A stretch of DNA of 64,000 nt from an uncultured Clostridia bacterium. Lineage in GTDB: Bacteria > Bacillota > Clostridia > TANB77 > CAG-508. Every line of letters starts with the position of its first letter. Position 1 is the first letter of the stretch. The position numbers were made by a program, and so were the translations under genes. The stretch covers positions 1-64,000 of the forward strand of contig CALXAP010000008.1 in assembly GCA_944386325.1 (NCBI GenBank), written 5' to 3'. This document shows, one piece after another, positions 18,650 through 28,244 of the stretch. A model generated the notes under the pieces. The model had not been told where the DNA came from. It ran no database searches and saw nothing but the letters and a program-made list of their open reading frames with translations.

Positions 18650-19045
18650 TTATTTCTTATTACTATTTTCTATATATCGTTTTTTCTTATATACACTTTT
18701 TCTTTTAGTATTTAAATAATAATATCTTATATTTTTTCCTGGAAATATTTTTAAAAGTACAATATTCCTCGCATTTATATTTATAATTTCAATTATTGGT
18801 ATTAAATCTGGAAATATTTTCGTTTTAATTTCTTTAAAAATTTCTTTGTAAGCTTTTTTTACATTCTTTATTCCTATTATTTCTTTATTTTCAGGTTCTA
18901 TTCCAAATATTATATACCCTATACATTTTCCATTTGCAAAAGAAGTTACTGTCTTTAAATAAGTATTTGGATTTTTAAAATTCACCTTATCCTTCATAAC
19001 TACTTTATATCTTTCATTTCCCAAAATTTTTTGAATTATATCCAC
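18650..19045 (-). CDS. AlbA_2 (Schlafen-type) domain protein, short
   Basis: 131 residues covering only an AlbA_2 domain: YLKTVTSFANGKCIGYIIFGI, then KEIIGI and VLLKIFPGKNIRYYY. Full-length relatives continue with an ATPase-like region and a winged helix, so this is probably a truncated form that ends in a basic tail. The GTG at 19045 behind GGAGGGAG is the best start. A separate fragment with the missing C-terminal type lies at 60.5-61.1 kb, but the two need not be related. Confidence 0.6.
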   Translation of the reverse strand: MDIIQKILGNERYKVVMKDKVNFKNPNTYLKTVTSFANGKCIGYIIFGIEPENKEIIGIKNVKKAYKEIFKEIKTKIFPDLIPIIEIININARNIVLLKIFPGKNIRYYYLNTKRKSVYKKKRYIENSNKK

Positions 19046-19067
19046 TGCTCTCCCTCCCAACCGAAAA

Positions 19068-19102
19068 ATAAGACTTTAGAACCTAAACTAAAGTCTTATC
19101 TT
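19068..19102. terminator. terminator after the RHH-like gene
   Basis: AAGACTTTAG / CTAAAGTCTT hairpin with T-rich flanks on both sides. Confidence 0.75.
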
Positions 19103-19123
19103 TCTATTTAATTATAAACAAGC

Positions 19124-19459
19124 TCACTTTTTACTTTTCTTTATTTTTTCAATTCCATTTCTTATTGCAAGATTTAATATAACATATTGTGGAATATTAA
19201 ATTTCGCTTTCATATCAGCTAATTTTTTAACTGCACTTTTTCTAAATATAACAGAATGCTTAGATAAATCACCTAATTGATACATTGTTAATCTATCTTT
19301 TTGTGCAAATTCATATATACAGGCATTTATTATTTTACTTACAGAGGCATCAAGCATATTTTCTGATAATTTTACTAACTCTTCATATAGACTGTCCTCA
19401 ATTTGCACAGTTTTTTGAACTAATTTATCTTTACCCCATAGAGTCTCTATTATATCCAT
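19124..19459 (-). CDS. small protein, possible ribbon-helix-helix DNA-binding
   Basis: 111 residues. The N-terminal part VQIEDSLYEELVKLSENML resembles the strand-helix of RHH or plasmid-type regulators, and the rest is helical and basic (KKLADMKAKF...). I do not recognise a specific family. It lies within the small integrase island, which supports a mobile-element role. Confidence 0.5.
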   Translation of the reverse strand: MDIIETLWGKDKLVQKTVQIEDSLYEELVKLSENMLDASVSKIINACIYEFAQKDRLTMYQLGDLSKHSVIFRKSAVKKLADMKAKFNIPQYVILNLAIRNGIEKIKKSKK

Positions 19460-19593
19460 CACTATTCACTCCCATTACACATATAATATAGATTTATTAT
19501 ATTCTATTTTTTTATATTTTATAACAGTTGCTAATAGTGTATTATAGTAATGTTCTAGCATTGTTTATAAATCTTTATTGCTATTTTTTTACT

Positions 19594-19833
19594 TTAGTCT
19601 ATATCTAATAACTTTTCATTGTAGCTTTCTCCCACATATTCATAAAATAGTTTTGGAGAAATATAATATGTCCATTGTGAACTTAATTTAACAGCTACCC
19701 CAAATGGTAATCTTTTATTTCTTAATCCTATTCTAATAAATTGTTCAGATTTTCCCATTATTTTAGATGCTTCTTTTATTGAAACTGTCCTATATACATT
19801 TTGTTTCAATATAATTGTTTTTTCGATTTTCAT
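19594..19833 (-). CDS. excisionase-like MerR/HTH_17-type small DNA-binding protein
   Basis: 79 residues with a single winged-helix type motif: VSIKEASKIMGKSEQFIRIGL followed by LPFGVAVKLSSQWTYYISPKLF. Proteins of this kind sit next to integrases and phage repressors as Xis or as a Cro-like partner. It is divergent from the CI-like gene, with AAAGGAGG before its ATG and a perfect promoter at 19921-19949. I infer it controls excision or lysogeny of the island. Confidence 0.65.
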   Translation of the reverse strand: MKIEKTIILKQNVYRTVSIKEASKIMGKSEQFIRIGLRNKRLPFGVAVKLSSQWTYYISPKLFYEYVGESYNEKLLDID

Positions 19834-19920
19834 GTTTATAAACCTCCTTTTATTTTTATTAAAGAGTTGATTTTAATTATATTTATTTTAACATGTACAT
19901 TTTTTATTTGTATGGCATGT

Positions 19921-19949
19921 ATTATATATCATTTTTATAATTATGTCAA
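19921..19949 (-). promoter_or_regulatory. promoter of the Xis-like gene
   Basis: TTGACA, 17 bases, TATAAT on the minus strand, back to back with the repressor promoter. This is the classical switch layout. Confidence 0.8.
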
Positions 19950-19978
19950 CTTTTATATTTATTTTTGTTGTGCTTTTA

Positions 19979-20007
19979 TTGACTTATATCACTTTTAAAT
20001 GTATAAT
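19979..20007 (+). promoter_or_regulatory. promoter of the CI-like repressor
   Basis: TTGACT, 17 bases, TATAAT. Its -35 lies 30 bases from the -35 of the divergent promoter, so operators probably lie between. Confidence 0.8.
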
Positions 20008-20035
20008 ACATATCATAAAGGAGTTGATTTTTTAT

Positions 20036-20413
20036 ATGAAAAACCGCTTATGCGAAATAAGAAACGGCTGTAATTTGTATCAAGAACAACTTGCTCAAGC
20101 TATTGGCTGTTCACAACAATTAATTAGTAATTATGAAACAGGTAAACTAAGGAGACTACCTGTAGACTTTGAAGAAAAAATTTGTGATTACTTTAATTGT
20201 AGTATTGATTATTTACGTTGCCGTACAAATATAAGAAATGAAGAAAGATATTCAAAGACTTTAAAAAAAATTGAATTAATAATAGAAGATTTTTATTCAA
20301 ATAATAGGGAAAATAATAAAAGTCAACAAGATCTTTCTGATGAAGAACTTGTTAACTTTCAAGAAATTTTGTCTCATTTTAAGGATATTCTACAGAAATT
20401 TCCAAAATTATAA
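20036..20413 (+). CDS. XRE-family CI-like repressor
   Basis: 125 residues. Residues about 2-60 form an HTH_3 domain (LCEIRNGCNLYQEQLAQAIGCSQ..., ISNYETGK, FNCSIDYLRCRT). A helical acidic tail without a peptidase domain follows. Start at 20036 behind AAAGGAG, with a rather long 12-base gap. Divergent from the Xis-like gene and upstream of the integrase, as expected for an integrative element repressor. Confidence 0.75.
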   Translation: MKNRLCEIRNGCNLYQEQLAQAIGCSQQLISNYETGKLRRLPVDFEEKICDYFNCSIDYLRCRTNIRNEERYSKTLKKIELIIEDFYSNNRENNKSQQDLSDEELVNFQEILSHFKDILQKFPKL

Positions 20414-20527
20414 ATTTTCATTATCATCATCTATATCTTCAAGTAAAATTTTAACAAGTGCTAATACAGCAAGAAGTTCTATGTCATTATCCTTAAAATA
20501 TTGAATTAACTTATTAAAATTTGACAT
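20408..20527 (-). CDS. 39-residue acidic protein, convergent with the repressor
   Basis: A short gene easily missed. AAGGAGGTTGAT precedes the ATG at 20527, and its promoter is at 20545-20573. It encodes MSNFNKLIQYFKDND then ELLAVLALVKILLEDIDDDNENL. It is helical with an acidic tail, and the family is not recognised. Its end overlaps the last six bases of the CI-like gene on the other strand, and it is divergent from the integrase. It could be an anti-repressor or a DNA-mimic type protein, but this is speculation. Confidence 0.6.
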   Translation of the reverse strand: MSNFNKLIQYFKDNDIELLAVLALVKILLEDIDDDNENL

Positions 20528-20544
20528 AATATCAACCTCCTTCT

Positions 20545-20573
20545 ATTATATCGTATTTTACACTTTTTACCAA
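20545..20573 (-). promoter_or_regulatory. promoter of the 39-residue gene
   Basis: TTGGTA, 17 bases, TATAAT on the minus strand. Confidence 0.65.
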
Positions 20574-20619
20574 CAGTCTTGTATATTAATCTTCAAACAC
20601 GAATAGGAGGAAGATAATA

Positions 20620-21774
20620 ATGAGAAACCCCAATGGATTTGGATGTGTTTTTAAATTAAATGGTAGAAGAAGAAAACCTTATGCCGCTAGAATAACTGTA
20701 GGTTGGACAGATGAGGGAAAACAAATATATAAAAATTTAGGTACATATAGTAGTTACAAAGAAGCAATGCAAGTTTTAAACGATTATAATTCTAATCCTT
20801 ATGATATTGATGCAAGTAAAATAACATTTGCAGAAATATATAAAAAATGGTCATCTACTAAATTTATAAAATTAAGCAAATCAATGATTGCAGGATATAA
20901 AAATGCATATGAAAGTTGTAAAGAATTACATGATGTACCATTTGTATTGATTAGAAAATTTCATATACAGGAATTAATAGATAAATCTAATAAAACATAT
21001 AGTGGTCGTGAAAAAATTAAAATGTTAACTAGTCAATTATTTGAATATGGAATGGAAAATGATATTGTGAGTAAAAATTATAGTAATTATTTAGATTTAG
21101 GTGAAAAACCTGATAAATCTTTAATACGAATTCCATTTTCTATAGAAGAAATTACAAAGCTATATAGTTCTTTACATATATATAGATATATTGATACAAT
21201 ATTAATGATGATCTTTACAGGAGTTAGACCAAGTGAATTATTACTTTTAAAAACTAATGATGTTTTTTTAGATGATAACTACTTTGTATGTGGTATAAAA
21301 ACAGCTAGTAGTAAAAATAGAAAAGTTCCTATTTCTAGATTTGTAAGACCTTTTTTTGAAAAATATTATTCCGAAGCAATAAAAAATAATTCTGAATTTT
21401 TAATAACAAATACTGAAGGATATAATATGAAATATAGCAATTACAATAGAGATAAATTTCATAGAATAATGGAACAATTAGAAATGTCTCATATGCCTCA
21501 TGATGGAAGACATACATTTGCTACATATATGTCTAAGTGTAAAGCTGATAAATTATGTACTCAGTTGATTATGGGACACTCTCCTAAAGTATTGATTGAT
21601 AAAACATATGTACATAAAAATATAGATGATTTGCAATTAGAAATAAATAAATTAGAAGAACTTTTGGATTATAATAAAATGATATCTTTGATTGATAAAA
21701 AATATTTTACTAATGATTACCAATTTCTTACTTTCAATTCTAAAGAAAATCTATTATCACAAAGATGTTCATAA
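20620..21774 (+). CDS. tyrosine recombinase / integrase
   Basis: 384 residues of the phage and ICE integrase family. An N-terminal AP2-like arm domain (about 1-60, FKLNGRRRKPYAARITVGW) is followed by a core-binding domain and the catalytic domain. Catalytic residues visible are R203 (TGVRPSEL), H294 and R297 (HDGRHTF), H320 (MGHS) and Y330 (KTYVH). All are present, so it is probably active. GGAGGA precedes the ATG. It lies at the edge of the small island. Confidence 0.9.
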   Translation: MRNPNGFGCVFKLNGRRRKPYAARITVGWTDEGKQIYKNLGTYSSYKEAMQVLNDYNSNPYDIDASKITFAEIYKKWSSTKFIKLSKSMIAGYKNAYESCKELHDVPFVLIRKFHIQELIDKSNKTYSGREKIKMLTSQLFEYGMENDIVSKNYSNYLDLGEKPDKSLIRIPFSIEEITKLYSSLHIYRYIDTILMMIFTGVRPSELLLLKTNDVFLDDNYFVCGIKTASSKNRKVPISRFVRPFFEKYYSEAIKNNSEFLITNTEGYNMKYSNYNRDKFHRIMEQLEMSHMPHDGRHTFATYMSKCKADKLCTQLIMGHSPKVLIDKTYVHKNIDDLQLEINKLEELLDYNKMISLIDKKYFTNDYQFLTFNSKENLLSQRCS

Positions 21775-21783
21775 AAATACCAA

Positions 21784-21851
21784 TGCAAGTGGCAATATAC
21801 AATAAATATACAAACATATATGTAATAGTATATTTTAAGCCACTTGCATGA
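21784..21851. other. inverted repeat after the integrase
   Basis: ATGCAAGTGGC and GCCACTTGCAT are perfect 11-base inverses separated by about 46 bases of AT-rich, partly symmetric sequence. It could be a terminator, integrase arm sites or part of an attachment site. I cannot decide between these. Confidence 0.5.
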
Positions 21852-21852
21852 A

Positions 21853-22065
21853 AAGGGTTATTAGTGCAACCTTCGGTTGCGGTGAATAATGAATAGTGAA
21901 TGGTGAATGATTAATAATTTAAATATATGCATGTGTTTGGAGGTTTTTGTTTTTCATTTTTTCGAGAAATATCTTTGGAGCGCTGGCGAACACTGTTCGC
22001 CCCTACAATTGCTTTTTTGAGTGCAACCGAGGGTTGTAGTGAATGATGAATGATTAATGATTTTT
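21853..22065 (+). repeat. R3 - R2 core - R3 composite
   Basis: R3 (GGGTTATTAGTGCAACC with TTCG hairpin) at 21855-21920, an R2 core (GGCGAACACTGTTCGCCCCTAC) at 21957-22015 and a worn R3 after it. The same arrangement occurs near 42.7-42.96 kb. This marks the island boundary. Confidence 0.6.
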
Positions 22066-22102
22066 GATTTTTTTACAATTTAAATATATTATTTTCAAAT
22101 AT

Positions 22103-22141
22103 AACAAAGATAACGAGCTCTGTAGAGCTCGTTATCTTTGC
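22103..22141. terminator. terminator of the GH13 gene
   Basis: AAAGATAACGAGCTC / GAGCTCGTTATCTTT perfect stem with a four-base loop. Confidence 0.8.
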
Positions 22142-22155
22142 TTAAAAATTCTTTT

Positions 22156-24045
22156 TTATCTTTTCCGGACCCAAATACCTCCATAAGGAGATAATACATT
22201 TGTGTCATCCGAATCATTAATCTTGAAGATGACATTTTTGTTTCGAACGAAATTTGATATATCCATTTCCTTTCTTGTTCTATTAACAGCCATAACAATT
22301 GTGTTTTTACCAAGAGATCTTTCTGCGATAAACACATTGTTATCTATGTGAATTATCCTAAATTCGCCTTCTTTAAAAATGGTGTTCGCTTTTCTCGTTT
22401 TTGCAAGTTCGATAAAGAATTCTAATAATTCCTCATCTTCCTGCCCCCAAGGATATGGCTTCCGATTAAACGGATCTTTATAACCAGTCATTCCAACTTC
22501 GTCTCCATAATATATGGATGGAACCCCTGGTACAAAGAATTGTATGAGAGAAGCAATTTTAAATCTTTTCTTACCAAGTTTATATTGATCTTCAGTAAGT
22601 TCATCTCGATTCTTCTGCCAAATACGGTCTTGCCAGATTTCTCCTACTTCGTGATAGGTTTCACCACCTAATATAGAAATTCCTCTTTCTACATCATGTG
22701 TAGAAATGAAATTCATATTGGCATGAAGAGCAGGTTTTGGATATTGTTCCACAATTCTCATTAAAGTATTGTAGAAATTACCTCTTACCCTTTTATCCTC
22801 GTCACCATCTGTTAGAATATATTCTAACAATGGTTTTCTTAAAAAGTAATTCATTACTGAATCTACTTTTTTCCCAAGTAGATAATCTTTTCTCTCAGAA
22901 TATGCTTCTTTGAGAATTGCATCCTCCCAAACTTCAGCAATAATGATTGCCTCTGGATTAACAGATTTTACTTTCTTTCTAATCAATTCTAAAAATTGAT
23001 TAGGCAATTCATCTGCTACATCTAATCTAAATCCAGATACACCAAGCTTTAGATAATGTTCTAGTACCTCGCAAATATAATTCTGATAATCAGAATTATT
23101 TTTTTCAATTTCTGGTAAACTTTTATGTCCCCACCAGCACTTATATTCTTCTGGATAATTTATGAACTTAAACCATCCAAAGAACTTTGATGATGGATCA
23201 TTATATGCTCCGCCAGATCCAAAAGTTTGATACTTATTAAAGTATTTACTATCCGCACCAACATGCGAATAGACTCCATCTAATATTATCCTCATACCTC
23301 TTTCCTTTGCCTTTTGACAAAGTTCTTTCAAATCCTCTTCGTTTCCAAGTAAAGGATCTACTTTCTTGAAATCTCCAGTATTGTAACGATGATTTTCATT
23401 TGCTAGACTAATCGGATTCAAATAAATTGCTGTTACTGACAATTTTTCTAGATAATCTAATTTGTCAATAATTCCTCTGATGTCTCCACCATAGAAATCA
23501 TTGTTTAAAATTTTCCCTTTTTCATCCGGCAAATAATCAGGAAACTCATGCCATTTTTTTAATTTACGCCCTGGAATATGCTTTATGTTTTTTCCAGATG
23601 AATTAAATCTATCTGGGAAAATTTGATACATTATACCACCATAAATCCAGTCTGGAACTTCTCTTCCTTGATATGAATGGATAACTAAATCATAATGGAA
23701 ACCTCCATTATTTAAAATGTCTGCATCATTATCTTGCCAGTTTCGCTTTATTAAAAAACTTCTTCCATCATTTGTGACTGATTGGAAACAATATGAATAT
23801 CTACCAGACTTATAAATTGCAAAACGCAATCTATATACATCATGGAATTCATCATGTTCGAATTTATCCATGATTAATTCCATAACTGGAATTTGATAAT
23901 TATCATTACCAAATACCAATAACTTAGTATACATTACATTCAAATCTTTCCGAAGAAGAATACTTATGCGAATCATTTCGCCCACTTTAACAGCTCCAAA
24001 AGGAGATTTGAATTTTTTTAAAAAAGAATTGTAAATTCGGGTCAT
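22156..24045 (-). CDS. GH13 alpha-glycosidase (neopullulanase / maltodextrinase-like)
   Basis: 629-residue cytosolic amylase-family enzyme with no signal peptide. About 1-125 is a CBM34-like N-domain, followed by the TIM barrel: GVYSHVGADS, the nucleophile Asp in GFRLDVADEL, the acid Glu in IIAEVWEDA and the third Asp in STHDVERG. Probably cleaves maltodextrins or pullulan and would feed the ROK glucokinase gene next to it. Base composition and codon use are clearly less AT-rich than its neighbours, with three CGG arginine codons, so transfer is likely. AGGGAGG precedes the ATG. Confidence 0.85.
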   Translation of the reverse strand: MTRIYNSFLKKFKSPFGAVKVGEMIRISILLRKDLNVMYTKLLVFGNDNYQIPVMELIMDKFEHDEFHDVYRLRFAIYKSGRYSYCFQSVTNDGRSFLIKRNWQDNDADILNNGGFHYDLVIHSYQGREVPDWIYGGIMYQIFPDRFNSSGKNIKHIPGRKLKKWHEFPDYLPDEKGKILNNDFYGGDIRGIIDKLDYLEKLSVTAIYLNPISLANENHRYNTGDFKKVDPLLGNEEDLKELCQKAKERGMRIILDGVYSHVGADSKYFNKYQTFGSGGAYNDPSSKFFGWFKFINYPEEYKCWWGHKSLPEIEKNNSDYQNYICEVLEHYLKLGVSGFRLDVADELPNQFLELIRKKVKSVNPEAIIIAEVWEDAILKEAYSERKDYLLGKKVDSVMNYFLRKPLLEYILTDGDEDKRVRGNFYNTLMRIVEQYPKPALHANMNFISTHDVERGISILGGETYHEVGEIWQDRIWQKNRDELTEDQYKLGKKRFKIASLIQFFVPGVPSIYYGDEVGMTGYKDPFNRKPYPWGQEDEELLEFFIELAKTRKANTIFKEGEFRIIHIDNNVFIAERSLGKNTIVMAVNRTRKEMDISNFVRNKNVIFKINDSDDTNVLSPYGGIWVRKR

Positions 24046-24100
24046 TTTTATTTCCTCCCTTAATTAAAAGAAAAAAACTACTTGAATAAAAGACGATTCT

Positions 24101-24129
24101 ATTTTAACACTTTACATGTATTATGTCAA
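24101..24129 (-). promoter_or_regulatory. promoter of the GH13 gene
   Basis: TTGACA, 17 bases, TAAAAT. The -35 overlaps the last codons of the ROK gene, so the amylase has its own promoter. Confidence 0.7.
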
Positions 24130-25053
24130 TTTATTTAAATTTTTTCTAATTATTGTTGCACCAACTATTCCTGCATCATTTTTTAATTTTGCCATACTTA
24201 TTTTTGGGAAAATATCTGTATTATATATTAAATTACTTTTTCTTAGGTATTCTCTTGTTTTATCTACAATTATATCTTCATAATATACAATACTCCCACC
24301 TAGAACAATTATTTCTGGTTCAAAAATATTAATAATATTTGCAAGACCAACAGCAAAATGCCTTATGTACTCATCTAAAACATTTCCAATTATAATGTTT
24401 TTACTATTATTTCTTAAAATATCAGCTAATTGCTTTCCTGTAATTTCTTTTTCTAATCCCATTCTCTCTGCAACTATTTTTCTTAAATTACCAATTGAAG
24501 AATATGCTTCAAAACATCCATTATTTCCGCAACTGCATTTTCTTCCACCAATATCTATAGTCATATGTCCTAATTCAAAACCTGGAGTTCTTGCAGATTC
24601 AAGTAAATGTCCATCCCAAAATACAGCACCACCAATACCTGTACCAATACATAAAAACACACTGTCTACATATCCTTTTAAATTTCCATATTCTTTTTCT
24701 GCTATTGCAGCACATTTTGCATCATTATCTAAATATATTGGAACATTATATTTTTTCTTTAATTCGCCCACTATATTAAATTTATTTAAATTTAAATTAT
24801 CAGCTTTAACAATAATACCTTTTTTTATAACACCTGGTGATGCTATTCCTATTAACTCTATATCATCAATACTTGCATCTTTAGCTTCTAAAACTCTTCC
24901 AATCAATTTATTTATATAAGATATTATTGTATTATTTGCATCTATTTTATCATTACTTTCTAAATTTACTTCTCTTTTTGCTAATATATCTCCCATATCA
25001 TTAACTAGTCCAACACCAATATGACTTCCACCCATGTCTATACCTATTTTCAT
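24121..25053 (-). CDS. ROK-family glucokinase
   Basis: 310 residues. The ATP-binding start KIGIDMGGSHIGVGLV, the second phosphate loop GTGIGGAVFWDG and the ROK zinc motif CSCGNNGCFEAYSS are all present. Phosphorylates glucose or a related hexose. I chose the ATG at 25053 behind AGAGG over an upstream ATG with no ribosome site. The downstream amylase suggests a maltodextrin use route. Confidence 0.85.
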   Translation of the reverse strand: MKIGIDMGGSHIGVGLVNDMGDILAKREVNLESNDKIDANNTIISYINKLIGRVLEAKDASIDDIELIGIASPGVIKKGIIVKADNLNLNKFNIVGELKKKYNVPIYLDNDAKCAAIAEKEYGNLKGYVDSVFLCIGTGIGGAVFWDGHLLESARTPGFELGHMTIDIGGRKCSCGNNGCFEAYSSIGNLRKIVAERMGLEKEITGKQLADILRNNSKNIIIGNVLDEYIRHFAVGLANIINIFEPEIIVLGGSIVYYEDIIVDKTREYLRKSNLIYNTDIFPKISMAKLKNDAGIVGATIIRKNLNKLT

Positions 25054-25147
25054 ATCATCATACCTCTTTCTACATAATGCTATTATACAAGATTTACAAT
25101 ATCTTAGCAAGAATATAAAGGAAATTGAAATACAGTTACGTAGCATT

Positions 25148-25187
25148 ATGAATAGCCCAAATTAAATATAATTTAATTTGGGCTATT
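25148..25187. terminator. terminator of ppdK
   Basis: GAATAGCCCAAATTAAA / TTTAATTTGGGCTATTC, 17 perfect pairs with a five-base loop. Confidence 0.85.
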
Positions 25188-25211
25188 CATGAATCTCTTA
25201 CTGACTTTATT

Positions 25212-27834
25212 TTATTTATTCTTTATTGCTGCTTGTGCTGCTGCTAGTCTTGCAATTGGAACCCTATAAGGAGAACATGATACATAAGTTAAACCAATAT
25301 TATGGCAAAATTCTATTGTAGCTGGATCTCCTCCATGTTCACCACATATTCCAAGTTTGATATCTGGTCTTGTTTGTTTTCCTAAATCTACTGCCATTTT
25401 CATTAAACGACCTACACCTTTTGTATCAACCTTTTGGAAAGGATCAAATTCATATATATTTTTTGAATAATAATCTTTTAAGAATTTACTTGCATCATCT
25501 CTACTAAATCCAAATGTCATTTGTGTTAAATCATTTGTTCCAAAAGAGAAAAATTCTGCTTCTTTTGCAATTTCATCTGCTGTTATTGCAGCTCTTGGTA
25601 TTTCAATCATAGTACCTACATGATAACTTAATTCCATACCTGATTCTGCAATTATTTTATCTGCAACTGATGCAATTATATTTTTTACATATTCTAATTC
25701 CTTTATTTCTCCAATTAAAGGTACCATAATTTCAGGAACAATATTCATACCTTCTCTATTAACATTAATAGCTGCTTCAATAATAGCTCTTGTTTGCATT
25801 TCTGCAATTTCAGGATATGTTACAGCTAATCTACAACCACGGTGTCCCATCATTGGATTAAATTCATGCAAGCCATTTACAATATCTTTTAATTCATCAA
25901 AAGACATACCCATATCATTTGCTAAACTTCTTATCTCCTCATCTTCATGTGGTAAAAATTCATGTAATGGTGGATCAAGTAATCTTATTGTTACAGGTCT
26001 TCCTTTCATTTCTCTATATAAACCTTCAAAATCATTTCTTTGCATAGGTAAAATTTTAGCTAAAGCTTTTTCTCTTTGCTCTCTTGTTTTAGAAACAATC
26101 ATTTCTCTTATAGCTCGTATTCTATCTGCCTCAAAGAACATATGCTCTGTTCTACATAATCCAATACCCTCTGCACCAAATTTATAAGCCTGTTTTGCAT
26201 CTCTTGGAGTATCTGCATTTGTTCTTACACCCAAAACTCTATATCTATCTGCCCATTCCATTAATTTAGATAAATCACCTGATAAGCCTGGTTCTTCTGT
26301 TTCTATTTTTTCACCATACACATTACCTGTACTTCCATCTAATGATATATAATCTCCTTCTTTATATATATTTCCTCCGTGCATCTTTAAAATATTTCTC
26401 TTCTTCATTTACAACAATTTCACCACATCCAGCAACACAACATGTACCCATTCCACGAGCTACAACCGCAGCATGTGATGTCATTCCACCTCTTACAGTT
26501 AATATTCCTTTGCACACATTCATTCCCTCAATATCTTCTGGAGATGTTTCTAATCTAACTAAAACTAATTCTTTTTCTCCTTCTTCACTCTTTTTAACAG
26601 CCTCTTCTGCTGTAAATACCACTTTTCCAGTAGCAGCACCAGGTGAAGCTGCAAGCCCTTTTGCAATTACTTTTGCTTGTTTTAATTTTTCGTGATTAAA
26701 ATTCGGATGCAATAGCTGGTCTAATTGTTTTGGTTCAACTCTCATTACAGCTTCTTCTTCACTAATCATTCCTTCTGATACCAAATCTACTGCTACTTTT
26801 AAAGCAGCTTGAGCAGTTCTTTTACCATTTCTTGTTTGTAATATAAATAATTTTCCATGTTCAATTGTAAATTCTAAATCTTGCATATCTCTAAAGTATT
26901 TTTCCAATTTATTTGCATATATTTTAAAATCGTTATATGATTGTTCATCTATATCTTTTAAAGTATCTAATGATTGAGGTGTTCTTATTCCTGCAACAAC
27001 ATCTTCTCCTTGTGCATTCATTAAATATTCACCATATATTTTGTTTTCACCTGTAGCAGGATTTCTTGTAAATGCAACACCTGTTCCACAATCATCCCCC
27101 ATATTTCCAAAAACCATTTCTTGAACATTAACAGCAGTCCCCCAACTTGATGGTATATCATTCAATCTTCTATAAGTTATAGCTCTTGCATTATTCCAAG
27201 ATCTAAAAACAGCTTTAACAGCCTCTATTAATTGCACTCTTGGTTCTTGTGGAAAATCTTGACCCTTTTTTTCTTGATAAATCTTTTTAAATCTGTTTAC
27301 TAATTCCTTTAAATCTTCTGCATTAAGCTCAGTATCTAATTTTACACCTTTTTGCTCTTTCATATTGTCTATTTCTTTTTCAAAAAGTGATTTTGGTATT
27401 TCCATAACAACATCACTAAACATTTGAATAAATCTTCTGTAACTATCATAAGCAAATCTCTCATTTTTTCTTGCTAAAGCAAGTGCTACATAGTCGTTTA
27501 TTCCTAAGTTTAAAATTGTGTCCATCATACCAGGCATTGATGCTCTAGCACCTGATCTTACTGAAACTAAAAGTGGATTTTGTGCATCACCTAATCTTTT
27601 ACCAGTAGTATCTTCTAATTTTTTTAATGATTCAAAAATTTGATCTAAAATATCTGTAGCAATATTTTGCCTATCTTGGTAATATCTTGTACATGCTTCT
27701 GTTGTAACAGTAAATCCTCTTGGAATAGGTAATCCTAAATTAGTCATTTCTGCTAAATTCGCACCTTTACCACCTAAAAGTTCTCTCATATCTTTATTAC
27801 CTTCATTAAATAAGTATACATATTTTGTACTCAT
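25212..27834 (-). CDS. ppdK: pyruvate phosphate dikinase, split by a +1 frame break at a CGG codon
   Basis: Interconverts pyruvate, ATP and phosphate with PEP, AMP and pyrophosphate. The first frame (27834 to 26380, 485 codons) holds the nucleotide-binding domain (GGKGANLAEM) and the phospho-accepting His in GGMTSHAAVV (H454). It then reads CGG and stops four codons later. The second frame (from 26378) carries the PEP domain (RTNADTPRD, GIGLCRTEHMFF, CGEHGGDP). Skipping the C at 26379 gives ...FKDA-GGNIYKEGDYISLDG..., the family pattern with GG, and 873 residues, the usual length. Same break type as fabD. Confidence 0.9.
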
Positions 27835-27951
27835 CTGTAACCTCCTAAATTATTTCTTTTGTTTTATCTTTTGCTATTATACCACAATTATGCAAAATTC
27901 AACTAAAAAGATAAATTTTTTTATAAATATTTATTAAAAATTTAATATTTA

Positions 27952-28190
27952 AGGCTATAAAACAAGATAAAGAATTTGATATAATAATATTAAATAAATT
28001 TTGAATGCGATTGGAGATATTTTTAGAATTTGTTATATAATTTAATGAGGAATGTTCATGGGCAAAATCTTTGATTTTGAGCCTGAATGAAAGAGGCGCA
28101 TTAAATTATATTATAAATTCTTAAATATCGTATTGAGCCGAAAAATTTATAAGATATTATTATATCAAATTCTTATGCCGTGAATTATAA
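27952..28190. repeat. R1 element, copy A
   Basis: About 230 bases that are nearly one long palindrome. Outer arms are AGAATTTGATATAATAATATT and its inverse, middle arms AATGCGAT/ATCGTATT and AGAATTTG/CAAATTCT, inner arms TTAATG(A)G/CTCATTAA or similar. The centre is GGGCAAAATC-TTT-GATTTTGAGCC. Copies B and C share it almost throughout. No coding capacity. Confidence 0.8.
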
Positions 28191-28244
28191 CATTAAAAAC
28201 ATATTTTTTGTTATAATAATATTGTTTTGAAAGGATAGATTATT

